From Ectopseudomonas composti (lineage in GTDB: Bacteria > Pseudomonadota > Gammaproteobacteria > Pseudomonadales > Pseudomonadaceae), in NCBI GenBank assembly GCA_946886245.1, contig CAMPIF010000017.1, forward strand, positions 1 through 20,504: DNA of 20,504 nucleotides. Direction: 5' to 3'. Position 1 is the stretch's first letter; every line of letters begins with the position of its first letter. The translations under genes were made by a program, and so were the position numbers. Positions 7,321 to 15,373 of this stretch are shown in pieces. The notes under the pieces were generated by a model. It had not been told where the DNA came from, made no database searches, and saw only the letters and a program-made list of their open reading frames with translations.

Positions 7321-7337
7321 GGTGCGCACGGCGCACC
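7321..7337. repeat. Short palindromic repeat, copy 2
   Basis: GGTGCGC-ACG-GCGCACC, the same arms as at 4438-4454 with a one-base change in the centre, followed by CTACATTAGG. It lies after fleR, about 100 bases before the fliE promoter, and as RNA could also act as a weak hairpin at the end of fleSR. Confidence 0.6.
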
Positions 7338-7379
7338 CTACATTAGGCGCCGGCTGAACACTGTGCGCACTGATCATCG

Positions 7380-7397
7380 CGACCGGCTTCTCGGTCG
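7380..7397. repeat. Inverted repeat upstream of the fliE promoter
   Basis: CGACCG-GCTTCT-CGGTCG, a perfect 6-base inverted repeat, ends 26 bases before the sigma-54 promoter, at about -71 to -54 from the predicted start. That is a usual place for an enhancer-binding protein. GACCGGCTTCT resembles GACCGTCTTCT in the fleSR leader (4576-4586). Function is inference. Confidence 0.4.
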
Positions 7398-7423
7398 TAC
7401 CGCTCTCCGAATTTCCGTTCATT

Positions 7424-7440
7424 TTGGCACCCTTGTTGCA
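7424..7440 (+). promoter_or_regulatory. Sigma-54 promoter of the fliE operon
   Basis: TTGGCACCCTTGTTGCA has perfect TGGCAC and TTGC blocks with the required five-base spacer; GG (7426-7427) and GC (7438-7439) are 12 bases apart. The start point would be near 7451, 42 bases before fliE. A FleQ half-site-like GTCAA lies in the leader at 7466-7470. FleQ/RpoN control of fliEFGHIJ is known in P. aeruginosa. Confidence 0.95.
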
Positions 7441-7492
7441 AATACCCCTGCATAGCGCCGCTAGTGTCAAAAAGCGGGCAGTGGAGGAAGTC

Positions 7493-7822
7493 ATGAGCCA
7501 AGGTGTCGAATTCAATCGCTTGATGCTGGAAATGCGTTCCATGCAGGCTGAGGCCATGGCGCGTCAGAAACCTGCTGCGAGCGAGCCAGTGCAAGGGGCG
7601 CCGAGTTTCTCGGAGATGCTCGGCCAGGCGGTTAACAAGGTCAACGAGACCCAGCAGGCTTCCAACAAACTGGCGACCGCTTTCGAGATGGGGCAGAGCG
7701 GGGTCGACCTGACCGACGTGATGATCGCCTCGCAGAAAGCCAGCGTATCCTTCCAGGCCATGACCCAGGTGCGTAACAAGCTGGTCCAGGCGTATCAAGA
7801 CATCATGCAGATGCCGGTCTGA
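7493..7822 (+). CDS. fliE: Flagellar hook-basal body protein FliE
   Basis: FliE joins the MS ring to the rod and is exported early through the flagellar secretion gate, which it helps to seal. The protein is 109 residues from [14 protein letters not shown]; the conserved C-terminal part ([38 protein letters not shown]) is complete. A longer frame reaches back to 7424, inside the sigma-54 promoter, and is ruled out; ATG 7493 has a near-perfect GGAGGAAG at 7483-7490. It is the first gene of the fliE-fliJ operon, with fliF 10 bases downstream. Confidence 0.96.
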   Translation: MSQGVEFNRLMLEMRSMQAEAMARQKPAASEPVQGAPSFSEMLGQAVNKVNETQQASNKLATAFEMGQSGVDLTDVMIASQKASVSFQAMTQVRNKLVQAYQDIMQMPV

Positions 7823-7832
7823 GGATTGATTC

Positions 7833-9617
7833 ATGGCTGAAGCAGCAGTAGCAAACGTACCGGCCAAGGCCGACGCCGGTGAGCCCAAGAAGCCGTTGTT
7901 CGGCCTCAGCTTCCTGGAAAACCTCGCGGAGATGTCGGTGCTGCGTCAGCTCGGCCTGTTGGTCGGTCTGGCTGCCAGCGTGGCGATCGGTTTTGCCGTG
8001 GTGCTCTGGTCGCAGCAACCGGACTATCGTCCGCTGTACGGCAGCCTCAATGGTATGGATGCGTCCCAGGTGGTCGATACTCTGACCACCTCCGGCATCG
8101 ATTACACCATCGAACCCAACTCCGGCGCGCTGCTGGTCAAGGCTGACGATCTGGCGCGTGCGCGCATGCGCCTCGCTGCCGCTGGCGTGGCGCCGACCGA
8201 TAACAGCGTCGGCTTCGAAATCCTTGACCGTGAGCAGGGTCTGGGTACCAGCCAGTTCATGGAGGCGACCCGTTATCGCCGTGGCCTCGAAGGCGAGCTG
8301 GCGCGTACGGTTGCCAGCCTCAACAACGTCAAGGCGGCGCGGGTGCACCTGGCCATGCCCAAGGCGTCCGTTTTCGTGCGCGATGAGCGCAAACCGTCCG
8401 CCTCTGTGTTGGTCGAGCTGTACCCGGGACGTGGGCTGGAACCCAGCCAGGTCATGGCGATCGTCAACCTGGTGGCAACCAGCGTGCCCGAGCTGGACAA
8501 GGGCCAGGTCACGGTGGTCGACCAGAAGGGCAATCTGCTCTCCGATCAGCAGGAACTGTCCGAACTGAGCATGGCTGGCAAGCAGTTCGACTACACCCGC
8601 CGCATGGAAACGCTGTTCACTCAACGCGTGCACAACATTCTGCAGCCGGTGCTGGGCACGGGTCGCTACAAGGCGGAAGTATCGGCTGACGTGGATTTCA
8701 GCTCGGTTGAATCCACCTCCGAAATGTTCAATCCAGACCAACCCGCGCTGCGCAGCGAGCAACAGGTCAACGAACAACGCCAGAGCAGCCTGCCGCCGCA
8801 GGGCGTGCCGGGTGCGTTGTCCAATCAGCCACCGGGGCCGGCTGCCGCTCCGGAGCAGGCTGCTGGCGCTGCTGCCCCGGCCGGCCCGGTCGCTGCGGGT
8901 CAGCCGCTGGTCGATGCCAATGGCCAGCAGATCATGGACCCGGTAACCGGCCAGCCGATGCTGGCACCGTACCCGGCAGACAAGCGTGAGCAGTCCACCC
9001 GCAACTTCGAACTGGACCGCTCCATCAGCTACACCCGTCAGCAGCAGGGGCGCCTGCGTCGCCTGTCGGTAGCGGTGGTGGTGGATGACCAGGTACGTGT
9101 CGATCCGGCCACTGGCGAGAGCAGCCGAGTGCCGTGGACGGCCGATGATCTGGCGCGCTTCACCCGTCTGGTCCAGGATTCGGTGGGCTTCGATGCCAGC
9201 CGCGGCGACAGCGTCAGTGTCATCAACACGGCCTTCACTGCCTCGCTGGGCGAGGAAATCCCCGATATTCCGTTCTACACCCAGCCCTGGTTCTGGGACA
9301 TCGTCAAGCAGGTGCTCGGCGTGCTGTTCATCCTGGTGCTGGTGTTCGGTGTGCTGCGCCCGGTGCTCAACAACATTACCGGCGGCGGCAGGGGCAAGGA
9401 TCTGGCCGGTTCCGGCGATGTGGAGCTTGGCGAAATGGCGGGCCTGGACGGCGAGCTGTCCGACGACCGCGTCAGCCTCGGTGGGCCGCAGAGCATCATG
9501 TTGCCGAGCCCCAGCGAGGGGTATGATGCACAGCTGAACGCTATCAAGAGTCTGGTGGCGGAAGATCCTGGCCGCGTCGCCCAGGTCGTGAAAGAGTGGA
9601 TCAACGCCGATGAGTGA
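7833..9617 (+). CDS. fliF: Flagellar MS-ring protein FliF
   Basis: FliF assembles the membrane-embedded MS ring, the base on which the rotor, export gate and rod are built. The 594-residue protein (normal size) has a first membrane helix at about 38-59 (LGLLVGLAASVAIGFAVVLW), the periplasmic ring-building domains (YscJ-like, with GFEILDREQGLGTSQFMEATRYRRGLEGEL), a low-complexity Pro/Ala/Gln linker (about 325-380), a second membrane helix at about 493-514 and a cytoplasmic tail whose last 40 residues (LVAEDPGRVAQVVKEWINADE) bind FliG. The start has GAGGATT upstream. The stop overlaps the fliG start by eight bases (ATGAGTGA), which suits coupled synthesis of the two interacting proteins. Confidence 0.97.
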   Translation: MAEAAVANVPAKADAGEPKKPLFGLSFLENLAEMSVLRQLGLLVGLAASVAIGFAVVLWSQQPDYRPLYGSLNGMDASQVVDTLTTSGIDYTIEPNSGALLVKADDLARARMRLAAAGVAPTDNSVGFEILDREQGLGTSQFMEATRYRRGLEGELARTVASLNNVKAARVHLAMPKASVFVRDERKPSASVLVELYPGRGLEPSQVMAIVNLVATSVPELDKGQVTVVDQKGNLLSDQQELSELSMAGKQFDYTRRMETLFTQRVHNILQPVLGTGRYKAEVSADVDFSSVESTSEMFNPDQPALRSEQQVNEQRQSSLPPQGVPGALSNQPPGPAAAPEQAAGAAAPAGPVAAGQPLVDANGQQIMDPVTGQPMLAPYPADKREQSTRNFELDRSISYTRQQQGRLRRLSVAVVVDDQVRVDPATGESSRVPWTADDLARFTRLVQDSVGFDASRGDSVSVINTAFTASLGEEIPDIPFYTQPWFWDIVKQVLGVLFILVLVFGVLRPVLNNITGGGRGKDLAGSGDVELGEMAGLDGELSDDRVSLGGPQSIMLPSPSEGYDAQLNAIKSLVAEDPGRVAQVVKEWINADE

Positions 9618-10626
9618 GAATCGTACCGCTACCAAGCTGAACAAGGTCGACAAGGCTGCGATTCTGCTGCTTTCGCTGGGTGAGACCGATGCCGCACAGG
9701 TGTTGCGTCACCTCGGGCCGAAGGAAGTGCAGCGCGTCGGTGTGGCCATGGCCGGCATGCGCAATATCCATCGCGAGCAGGTCGAGCAGGTGATGGCCGA
9801 GTTCGTCGATATCGTTGGCGACCAGACCAGCCTCGGTGTGGGCTCCGACGCCTACATCCGCAAGATGCTCACCTCGGCGCTGGGTGAGGACAAGGCCGGC
9901 AATCTGATCGACCGCATCCTGCTCGGCGGCAGTACCAGTGGCCTGGACAGCCTGAAGTGGATGGAGCCGCGCGCCGTCGCCGACGTGATCCGCTACGAGC
10001 ACCCGCAGATCCAGGCCATCGTCGTCGCCTATCTCGACCCGGACCAGGCCGGCGAAGTGCTCAGCCATTTCGACCACAAGGTACGCCTGGACATCATCCT
10101 GCGCGTGTCCTCGCTCAATACCGTGCAGCCGTCCGCGCTCAAGGAACTCAACCAGATCCTCGAGAAGCAGTTCTCCGGCAGTGCCAACACCACACGCGCC
10201 ACCATGGGCGGCGTCAAGCGTGCGGCGGACATCATGAACTTCCTCGACAGCTCGGTGGAAGGTCAGCTGATGGACTCCATCCGCGAGGTGGACGAAGACC
10301 TGTCGACGCAGATCGAAGACCTCATGTTCGTCTTCGACAACCTGGCCGATGTCGATGACCGTGGCATCCAGGCACTGATGCGCGAAGTCTCGTCCGAGGT
10401 CCTGGTGCTGGCGCTCAAGGGCGCCGACGAGGCAATCAAGGACAAGGTTTTCAAGAACATGTCCAAACGTGCAGCCGAGCTGCTGCGCGACGACCTGGAG
10501 GCCAAGGGGCCGGTGCGCGTCAGCGACGTCGAAGGGGCGCAGAAGGAAATTCTCACCATCGCCCGGCGCATGGCCGAAGCCGGAGAGATCGTGCTCGGCG
10601 GCACGGGTGGCGAGGAGATGGTTTAA
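9610..10626 (+). CDS. fliG: Flagellar rotor switch protein FliG
   Basis: FliG is the rotor protein that meets the stators and generates torque; it sits on the cytoplasmic face of the MS ring with FliM. It has 338 residues: N-terminal FliF-binding domain, middle domain with the EHPQ motif at 130-133, and C-terminal torque domain. The charged torque helix is intact (KRAAELLRDDLEAKGP, residues 286-301, including Arg293, Asp294 and Asp295). The gene overlaps fliF and is followed three bases after its stop by fliH. The ATG 9610 start aligns with the family and lies inside the end of fliF, so translation is probably coupled. Confidence 0.97.
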   Translation: MSENRTATKLNKVDKAAILLLSLGETDAAQVLRHLGPKEVQRVGVAMAGMRNIHREQVEQVMAEFVDIVGDQTSLGVGSDAYIRKMLTSALGEDKAGNLIDRILLGGSTSGLDSLKWMEPRAVADVIRYEHPQIQAIVVAYLDPDQAGEVLSHFDHKVRLDIILRVSSLNTVQPSALKELNQILEKQFSGSANTTRATMGGVKRAADIMNFLDSSVEGQLMDSIREVDEDLSTQIEDLMFVFDNLADVDDRGIQALMREVSSEVLVLALKGADEAIKDKVFKNMSKRAAELLRDDLEAKGPVRVSDVEGAQKEILTIARRMAEAGEIVLGGTGGEEMV

Positions 10627-10629
10627 GCC

Positions 10630-11430
10630 ATGGATGCCAACGAGCCCGATAGCGCGCTGATTCGCGCCAAGGATCTCGGCACGTTCGACCGCTGGGCGTT
10701 GCCCAGCTTCGATGCGCCGGGTGAAGAGCCGGCAGCGGCCGAAGCTGTTGCTGATGAACAGGCGCAGCCTCCAGTCGAGGTCGAGGAACAGGACACCGCG
10801 CAGATCGAAGAGGTCGCACTCGAAGATGTCAAACCGCTGACGCTCGATGAGCTCGAAGCCATCCGCCAGGATGCCTACAACGAAGGCTTCGCCACGGGCG
10901 AGAAGGACGGCTTTCATGCCGGCCAGATCAAGGCCAGGCAGGAGGCCGACGCGGCCCTGGCGCTGAAGGTCGGCAGCCTGGAAACGCTCATGACGCAGTT
11001 GCTCGATCCGATTGCCGAGCAGGATCAGCAGATGGAAGTGGCCATGGTGCGCCTGGTCAGCCACATGGTGCGCGAGGTGATTCAGCGCGAACTTAGCACC
11101 GACTCCAGTCAGATTCGCCAGGTGCTGCGCGAAGCGCTCAAACTGCTGCCGATGGGGGCGGGCAACGTGCGCATTCAGGTCAACCCCCAGGACTTCGAGG
11201 CGATCAAGGCGCTGCGCGAGCGTCATGAGGAAAGCTGGCGCATCCTCGAGGACGACAGCCTGCTGCCAGGTGGGTGTCGTATCGAGTCGGAGCATAGCCA
11301 GATCGACGCCAGCGTCGAGACGCGCATGGCGCAGGCACTCAAGCAACTGTTCGAGCAGCAGCGCGCGCAGAGCACCCAGCCGCCGGAAGCGGACATCAAT
11401 CTGGACCTGGATCGCGACGATGCGCGTTGA
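10630..11430 (+). CDS. fliH: Flagellar export regulator FliH
   Basis: FliH is the stator-like partner of the export ATPase FliI; it holds FliI inactive in the cytosol and anchors it to the C-ring through FliN. The 266-residue protein has an N-terminal segment (about 1-75) rich in Glu, Ala and Pro that contains an [10 protein letters not shown] motif, a helical glycine-spaced stretch (about 78-105, [21 protein letters not shown], the typical GxxxG-like repeats of FliH), and a conserved C-terminal domain ([20 protein letters not shown]). The start is the in-frame ATG three bases after the fliG stop. Its end overlaps fliI by 11 bases. Confidence 0.94.
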   Translation: MDANEPDSALIRAKDLGTFDRWALPSFDAPGEEPAAAEAVADEQAQPPVEVEEQDTAQIEEVALEDVKPLTLDELEAIRQDAYNEGFATGEKDGFHAGQIKARQEADAALALKVGSLETLMTQLLDPIAEQDQQMEVAMVRLVSHMVREVIQRELSTDSSQIRQVLREALKLLPMGAGNVRIQVNPQDFEAIKALRERHEESWRILEDDSLLPGGCRIESEHSQIDASVETRMAQALKQLFEQQRAQSTQPPEADINLDLDRDDAR

Positions 11431-12766
11431 CCGCGTGAGTTTCGCCCGGCGTCTGGAGGGCTACAGTGATGCGATCAGCCTGCCCAGCCAGCCCATACTC
11501 GAAGGCCGCCTGCTGCGCATGGTCGGTCTCACCCTGGAGGCCGAAGGGCTGCGCGCGGCCATCGGCAGCCGCTGCCTGGTCATCAACGAAGACAGCTACC
11601 ATCCGGTTCAGGTCGAGGCCGAGGTGATGGGCTTTTCCGGGGGCAAGATCTATCTGATGCCGGCGGGCAGTCTGGCGGGTATCGCGCCGGGTGCGCGCGT
11701 CGTGCCATTGCCCGATGCCGGGCGCTTGCCCATGGGCATGTCCATGCTTGGCCGAGTGCTCGATGGCACCGGCCGCGCCCTGGATGGCAAAGGCGGGATG
11801 AAGGCCGAGGACTGGGTGCCGATGGATGGCCCTGCCATCAACCCGCTCAATCGCGACCCCATCAGCCAGCCCTTGGATGTCGGCATTCGTTCGATCAACG
11901 GCCTGCTTACCGTCGGGCGCGGTCAGCGCCTGGGCCTGTTCGCCGGTACCGGCGTGGGCAAGTCGGTGCTGCTGGGCATGATGACGCGTTTTACCGAGGC
12001 CGAGATCATCGTGGTCGGGTTGATCGGTGAGCGCGGGCGTGAGGTCAAGGAGTTCATCGACGAGATTCTCGGCGAGGAAGGCCTCAAGCGTTCCGTGGTC
12101 GTGGCGTCGCCGGCCGATGAAGCGCCGCTGATGCGTTTACGTGCGGCGCAGTACTGCACGCGCATCGCCGAGTACTTCCGTGACAAGGGCAAGAACGTTC
12201 TGCTGCTGATGGATTCACTGACGCGCTATGCCCAGGCCCAGCGTGAAATCGCTCTGGCTATCGGTGAGCCGCCAGCGACCAAGGGCTACCCGCCATCGGT
12301 GTTCGCCAAGTTGCCCAAGTTGGTCGAACGCGCCGGCAATGCCGAAGCCGGCGGCGGTTCGATCACCGCGTTCTACACCGTGCTCAGTGAAGGCGATGAC
12401 CAGCAAGACCCCATCGCCGATGCGGCACGGGGCGTGCTCGACGGGCACTTTGTCCTGTCGCGCCGTCTGGCCGAGGAAGGGCACTATCCCGCGATCGATA
12501 TCGAATCCTCGATCAGTCGGGTCATGCCGCAAGTGGTACCGCCCGAGCAGCTCAAGCAGGCGCAGCGATTCAAACAGTTGTGGTCACGCTATCAACAGAG
12601 CCGCGATCTGATCAGTGTGGGGGCCTATGTTCCCGGTGGCGATGCGGACACCGACCTGGCCATCGCCCGCCAGCCGGTCATGGCTCAGTACCTGCGTCAG
12701 GGGCTGGACGACAGTGTGGGCATGCCACAGAGTCGTGAGCAGTTGGCGGCCTTGCTGGGGCAATGA
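11420..12766 (+). CDS. fliI: Flagellum-specific export ATPase FliI
   Basis: FliI is the F1-beta-like hexameric ATPase that helps load export substrates into the flagellar secretion system. The frame is open from 11225, but those residues lie inside fliH in another frame; the homologous start is [15 protein letters not shown] at 11420, giving 448 residues. Walker A AGTGVGKS is at 175-182 (Lys181), Walker [12 protein letters not shown] has Asp265, [10 protein letters not shown] carries the catalytic Glu region, and the family signature [21 protein letters not shown] follows. The start overlaps the fliH end, with no strong ribosome binding site, so coupled translation is likely. The stop TGA overlaps ATGATG of a mini-ORF that bridges to fliJ. 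Confidence 0.96.
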   Translation: MRVDRVSFARRLEGYSDAISLPSQPILEGRLLRMVGLTLEAEGLRAAIGSRCLVINEDSYHPVQVEAEVMGFSGGKIYLMPAGSLAGIAPGARVVPLPDAGRLPMGMSMLGRVLDGTGRALDGKGGMKAEDWVPMDGPAINPLNRDPISQPLDVGIRSINGLLTVGRGQRLGLFAGTGVGKSVLLGMMTRFTEAEIIVVGLIGERGREVKEFIDEILGEEGLKRSVVVASPADEAPLMRLRAAQYCTRIAEYFRDKGKNVLLLMDSLTRYAQAQREIALAIGEPPATKGYPPSVFAKLPKLVERAGNAEAGGGSITAFYTVLSEGDDQQDPIADAARGVLDGHFVLSRRLAEEGHYPAIDIESSISRVMPQVVPPEQLKQAQRFKQLWSRYQQSRDLISVGAYVPGGDADTDLAIARQPVMAQYLRQGLDDSVGMPQSREQLAALLGQ

Positions 12767-12816
12767 TGGCGTTGATCAAGGTATTTTTCGTCATCGATGA
12801 GGTCGTGCATCGATGA
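12763..12816 (+). CDS. 17-residue mini-ORF bridging fliI and fliJ
   Basis: This short frame encodes [17 protein letters not shown]. Its first ATG overlaps the fliI stop (ATGA), and its own TGA overlaps the fliJ start (ATGA at 12813-12816). Ribosomes ending fliI could re-initiate here and be delivered to fliJ, across a gap that would otherwise be 46 bases. No family is recognised and the peptide itself may have no function. There is a GGGG close upstream but the spacing is poor, so re-initiation is more likely than fresh loading. It could equally be chance. Confidence 0.4.
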   Translation: MMALIKVFFVIDEVVHR

Positions 12817-13262
12817 GTCTCAGTCGCGCCAAGCGTCTGCAGCCGGTCGTCGAGATGGCAGAAAAGGCCGAGCGCGAGGCCGCGCGCCAGCTCGGGCATT
12901 GCCAGGGGCTGGTTGGCCAGGCCGAAGCCAAGCTGGGTGAGCTGGAGCGTTTCCGTGGTGATTACCAGCAGCAGTGGATCAGCGAAGGCAGCAAGGGCGT
13001 TTCCGGCCAGTGGCTGATGAACTATCAGCGCTTTCTGTCGCAGCTGGAGACGGCGGTCGGCCAGCAGCAGCAGAGTCTGGAGTGGCATCGCGCCAATCTT
13101 GAAAAAGTGCGTGCCGTTTGGCAGCAGCGCTATGCGCGTCTCGAGGGGCTGCGCAAACTGGTGCAGCGCTACATTGATGAAGCCCGGTTGGCCGAAGACA
13201 AGCGCGAACAGAAATTGCTCGACGAGCTGGCGCAACGCCTGATCGACCGTGGTGAGCCCTGA
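12813..13262 (+). CDS. fliJ: Flagellar export chaperone/stalk protein FliJ
   Basis: FliJ is the small antiparallel coiled-coil protein that acts as the central stalk of the FliI hexamer and recycles export chaperones. The 149-residue product is almost wholly helical and rich in Gln, Glu, Arg and Leu ([20 protein letters not shown] at the start), with heptad repeats throughout and no membrane segment, as expected. The start ATG is preceded by GAGG at 12799-12802. The sequence CATCGATGAG occurs twice, at 12792-12801 and at 12808-12817, the second holding the true start and the first an out-of-frame ATG. It is the last basal-body gene before the Hsb module, 85 bases upstream of hsbA. Confidence 0.92.
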   Translation: MSLSRAKRLQPVVEMAEKAEREAARQLGHCQGLVGQAEAKLGELERFRGDYQQQWISEGSKGVSGQWLMNYQRFLSQLETAVGQQQQSLEWHRANLEKVRAVWQQRYARLEGLRKLVQRYIDEARLAEDKREQKLLDELAQRLIDRGEP

Positions 13263-13347
13263 ATAGAGGTTGTTTCGGCGCCGACCAGATGCTACACCTT
13301 CAAACGTGAACGGCCCTATCTGGCAAAGTCTCGACAAAGGAGTAGAC

Positions 13348-13653
13348 ATGGCCATTACCTCGCAGCCCTCGGCAGACGGGCAAGAGCTGACCATCGTGAT
13401 TCGAGGACGCTTCGACTTCGCCTCCCACCAGGAATTTCGTGACGCCTATGAGCGCGTCGATCAGACGCCCAGGCGCTATCAGGTCGACCTGCGCGACACC
13501 AGCTATCTGGACAGTTCGGCATTGGGCATGCTGCTGCTGTTGCGTGACCATGCTGGCGGTGATTCGGCGCAGATCAGCCTGCTCAACTGCAGCAGTGACG
13601 TGCGCAAGATCCTCGCCATCTCCAACTTCGAGCAGTTGTTCAAGATCAGCTGA
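13348..13653 (+). CDS. hsbA: STAS-domain anti-anti-sigma-type protein HsbA
   Basis: HsbA is a single STAS-domain protein of the SpoIIAA/RsbV type. In P. aeruginosa it is switched by phosphorylation through HsbR and binds the anti-FliA factor FlgM or the diguanylate cyclase HsbD, linking motility to biofilm choice. The 101-residue protein keeps the phospho-site motif YLDSSALGM with Ser56. The frame runs back to 13270, but AAAGGAG at 13336-13342 five bases before ATG 13348 fixes the start, and the length equals that of the P. aeruginosa protein. It lies 85 bases after fliJ with no promoter I can recognise, and two bases ahead of hsbR. Confidence 0.9.
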   Translation: MAITSQPSADGQELTIVIRGRFDFASHQEFRDAYERVDQTPRRYQVDLRDTSYLDSSALGMLLLLRDHAGGDSAQISLLNCSSDVRKILAISNFEQLFKIS

Positions 13654-13655
13654 GC

Positions 13656-15344
13656 ATGGCTGAGCGACTTGCCATTCTGATCGCTGAGGACAACGCGGCC
13701 GACCGCATGCTGTTGTCCACCATCGTCAGCCGTCAGGGTCACCGTGTCCTGACCGCCAGCAATGGCCTGGAGGCGGTGGCCCTGTTCGAGCAGGAGCGTC
13801 CACATCTGGTTCTGATGGATGCGCTGATGCCGGTGATGGATGGTTTCGAGGCGGCGCGACGGATCAAGGATCAGGCCGGTGAGGCGCTGGTGCCGATCAT
13901 CTTCCTCACGTCGCTGACCGAGGGCGAAGCACTGGTGCGTTGTCTGGAGGCCGGTGGCGACGACTTTCTCGCCAAGCCTTACAACCGCGTGATCCTCGAG
14001 GCCAAGATCGGTGCGATGGATCGTCTGCGCCGGCTGCATGACACGGTATTGAAACAGCGCGACCTGATCGCTCGGCACAATGAGCATCTGTTGCGCGAGC
14101 AACGCGTGGCCAAGGCGGTATTCGACAAGGTGGCGCATTCCGGCTGTCTGGATGCGCCCAATATCCGTTACATGCAGTCACCCTACGCGCTGTTCAACGG
14201 TGATTTGCTGCTGGCGGCGTACAAGCCGTCTGGCGGCATGCACGTGATGCTGGGCGATTTCACCGGCCATGGTTTGCCGGCGGCTATTGGCGCGATGCCG
14301 CTGGCCGAGGTGTTCTACGGCATGACTGCCAAAGGCCATGCCCTTGCCGAGATCCTTCGCGAGATCAACGCCAAGCTCAAGCGCATCCTGCCTGTCGGCG
14401 TTTTCTGTTGCGCCACCGTGCTCAACATCAGCAGCAAGCGAGGCATGCTCGAGGTGTGGAGTGGCGGGTTGCCGGATGGCTACCTGCTACATGGCGATGG
14501 TCGCCCGCGTCAGTCATTGGTGTCACGCCACCTGCCTCTGGGCATCCTCGAACCAGCGGCGTTCAGTGATCGCTGCGAGGTCTATCCGCTGGCGCCGGGA
14601 GATCGTATTTTCCTGCTCAGTGATGGCGTGCTCGAAGCCAGTGATCGGCAAGGGCAGCTATTCGGCGAAGCGCGCCTGCTCGAGCTTCTGGAGGCCAATC
14701 GTCAGCCGCAGGCACTGTTCGAGGAAATCCAGCTGGCGCTGGCGGCGTTCCGTGGCGAGCAACAGGATGACGTCAGCATGGTTCAGGTCGGCTTGGGCGA
14801 AGACGATGAGCGTCCTCGCCCACTGGCCTTTGCTGACAGTGGTCAGAGCAGCGTGATGGACTGGTCGGCCAGTTTCGAGTTTCGTGCGCTGAGCCTGCGT
14901 CATTTCAATCCTCTGCCATTTCTGCTGCAGCTGCTGCTGGACGTGCGGGCGTTGCGGCCGCGTGGTGGCGAGCTGTATACCGTGCTCGCCGAGCTCTATT
15001 CCAATGCCCTGGAGCATGGGGTTATGGGGCTGGATTCCTCGCTCAAGCAGGATGCCAGTGGCTTTGCCGAGTACTATCGGGAGCGACGTCTGCGTCTGGC
15101 GTCCCTGCAGGATGGCTATGTCCGATTTCATGTGCAGATGCTGCCGGAAGAAGGGGGAGGGCGACTGATCGTCCGGGTCGAGGACAGTGGCCCCGGATTC
15201 GATCCGGTCACCGTCATGGCGCGTGGTGACGAAGCCCTGTGTGGTCGTGGTCTTGCCCTGGTACGTCAGCTCAGTGATGGTTTCCAGATCGCCCCGGTTG
15301 GCCAGGGGGTCAGCGTGGAGTTTTGCTGGTCCTCTGAGGCATAA
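13656..15344 (+). CDS. hsbR: Response regulator with PP2C phosphatase and kinase domains, HsbR
   Basis: HsbR receives phosphate from HptB and controls the phosphorylation state of HsbA. The 562-residue protein has three parts. The receiver (1-125) has the acidic residues of IAEDN, acceptor Asp55 in LVLMDALMPVMDG and Lys in LAKPYN. The SpoIIE-type PP2C phosphatase (about 165-385) has metal-site acids Asp183 (GDLLLA), Asp201 (GDFTGHG), Asp323 (LLSDGVLEA) and Asp371 (QDDVSM). The RsbW-like HATPase domain (about 415-562) has its N-box at ELYSNALEHG (Asn450), G1 at EDSGPGFDP (Asp510) and G2 at GRGLALV (from Gly530). All catalytic residues appear intact, so both phosphatase and kinase activity toward HsbA are plausible. 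There is no membrane segment. Its start is two bases after the hsbA stop and its TAA overlaps an ATG in the hptB frame. Confidence 0.93.
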   Translation: MAERLAILIAEDNAADRMLLSTIVSRQGHRVLTASNGLEAVALFEQERPHLVLMDALMPVMDGFEAARRIKDQAGEALVPIIFLTSLTEGEALVRCLEAGGDDFLAKPYNRVILEAKIGAMDRLRRLHDTVLKQRDLIARHNEHLLREQRVAKAVFDKVAHSGCLDAPNIRYMQSPYALFNGDLLLAAYKPSGGMHVMLGDFTGHGLPAAIGAMPLAEVFYGMTAKGHALAEILREINAKLKRILPVGVFCCATVLNISSKRGMLEVWSGGLPDGYLLHGDGRPRQSLVSRHLPLGILEPAAFSDRCEVYPLAPGDRIFLLSDGVLEASDRQGQLFGEARLLELLEANRQPQALFEEIQLALAAFRGEQQDDVSMVQVGLGEDDERPRPLAFADSGQSSVMDWSASFEFRALSLRHFNPLPFLLQLLLDVRALRPRGGELYTVLAELYSNALEHGVMGLDSSLKQDASGFAEYYRERRLRLASLQDGYVRFHVQMLPEEGGGRLIVRVEDSGPGFDPVTVMARGDEALCGRGLALVRQLSDGFQIAPVGQGVSVEFCWSSEA

Positions 15345-15373
15345 TGCGAGGCTGTTGTTCAGGGGGTGACCCG

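Noticed and set aside
8800..8990. Pro/Ala/Gln-rich stretch in FliF as an insertion or domain fusion
   Set aside because: This is the usual flexible linker between the periplasmic domains and the second membrane helix of FliF; total length is normal.
7803..9653. 616-codon open frame on the minus strand opposite fliF
   Set aside because: Composition shadow of a high-GC gene: the plus-strand product is a full FliF, and the antisense product is rich in His/Arg/Gln with no recognisable domain.
9601..11346. 581-codon open frame on the minus strand opposite fliG-fliH
   Set aside because: It spans two real plus-strand genes and has His/Leu/Gln-rich low-information sequence and no plausible ribosome site; a shadow frame.
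13320..13336. CTGGCAAAGTCTCGAC ahead of hsbA as a sigma-54 promoter
   Set aside because: The -24-like TGGCAA is followed at the right distance by CGAC, not TTGC; it would also leave almost no room before the hsbA ribosome binding site.
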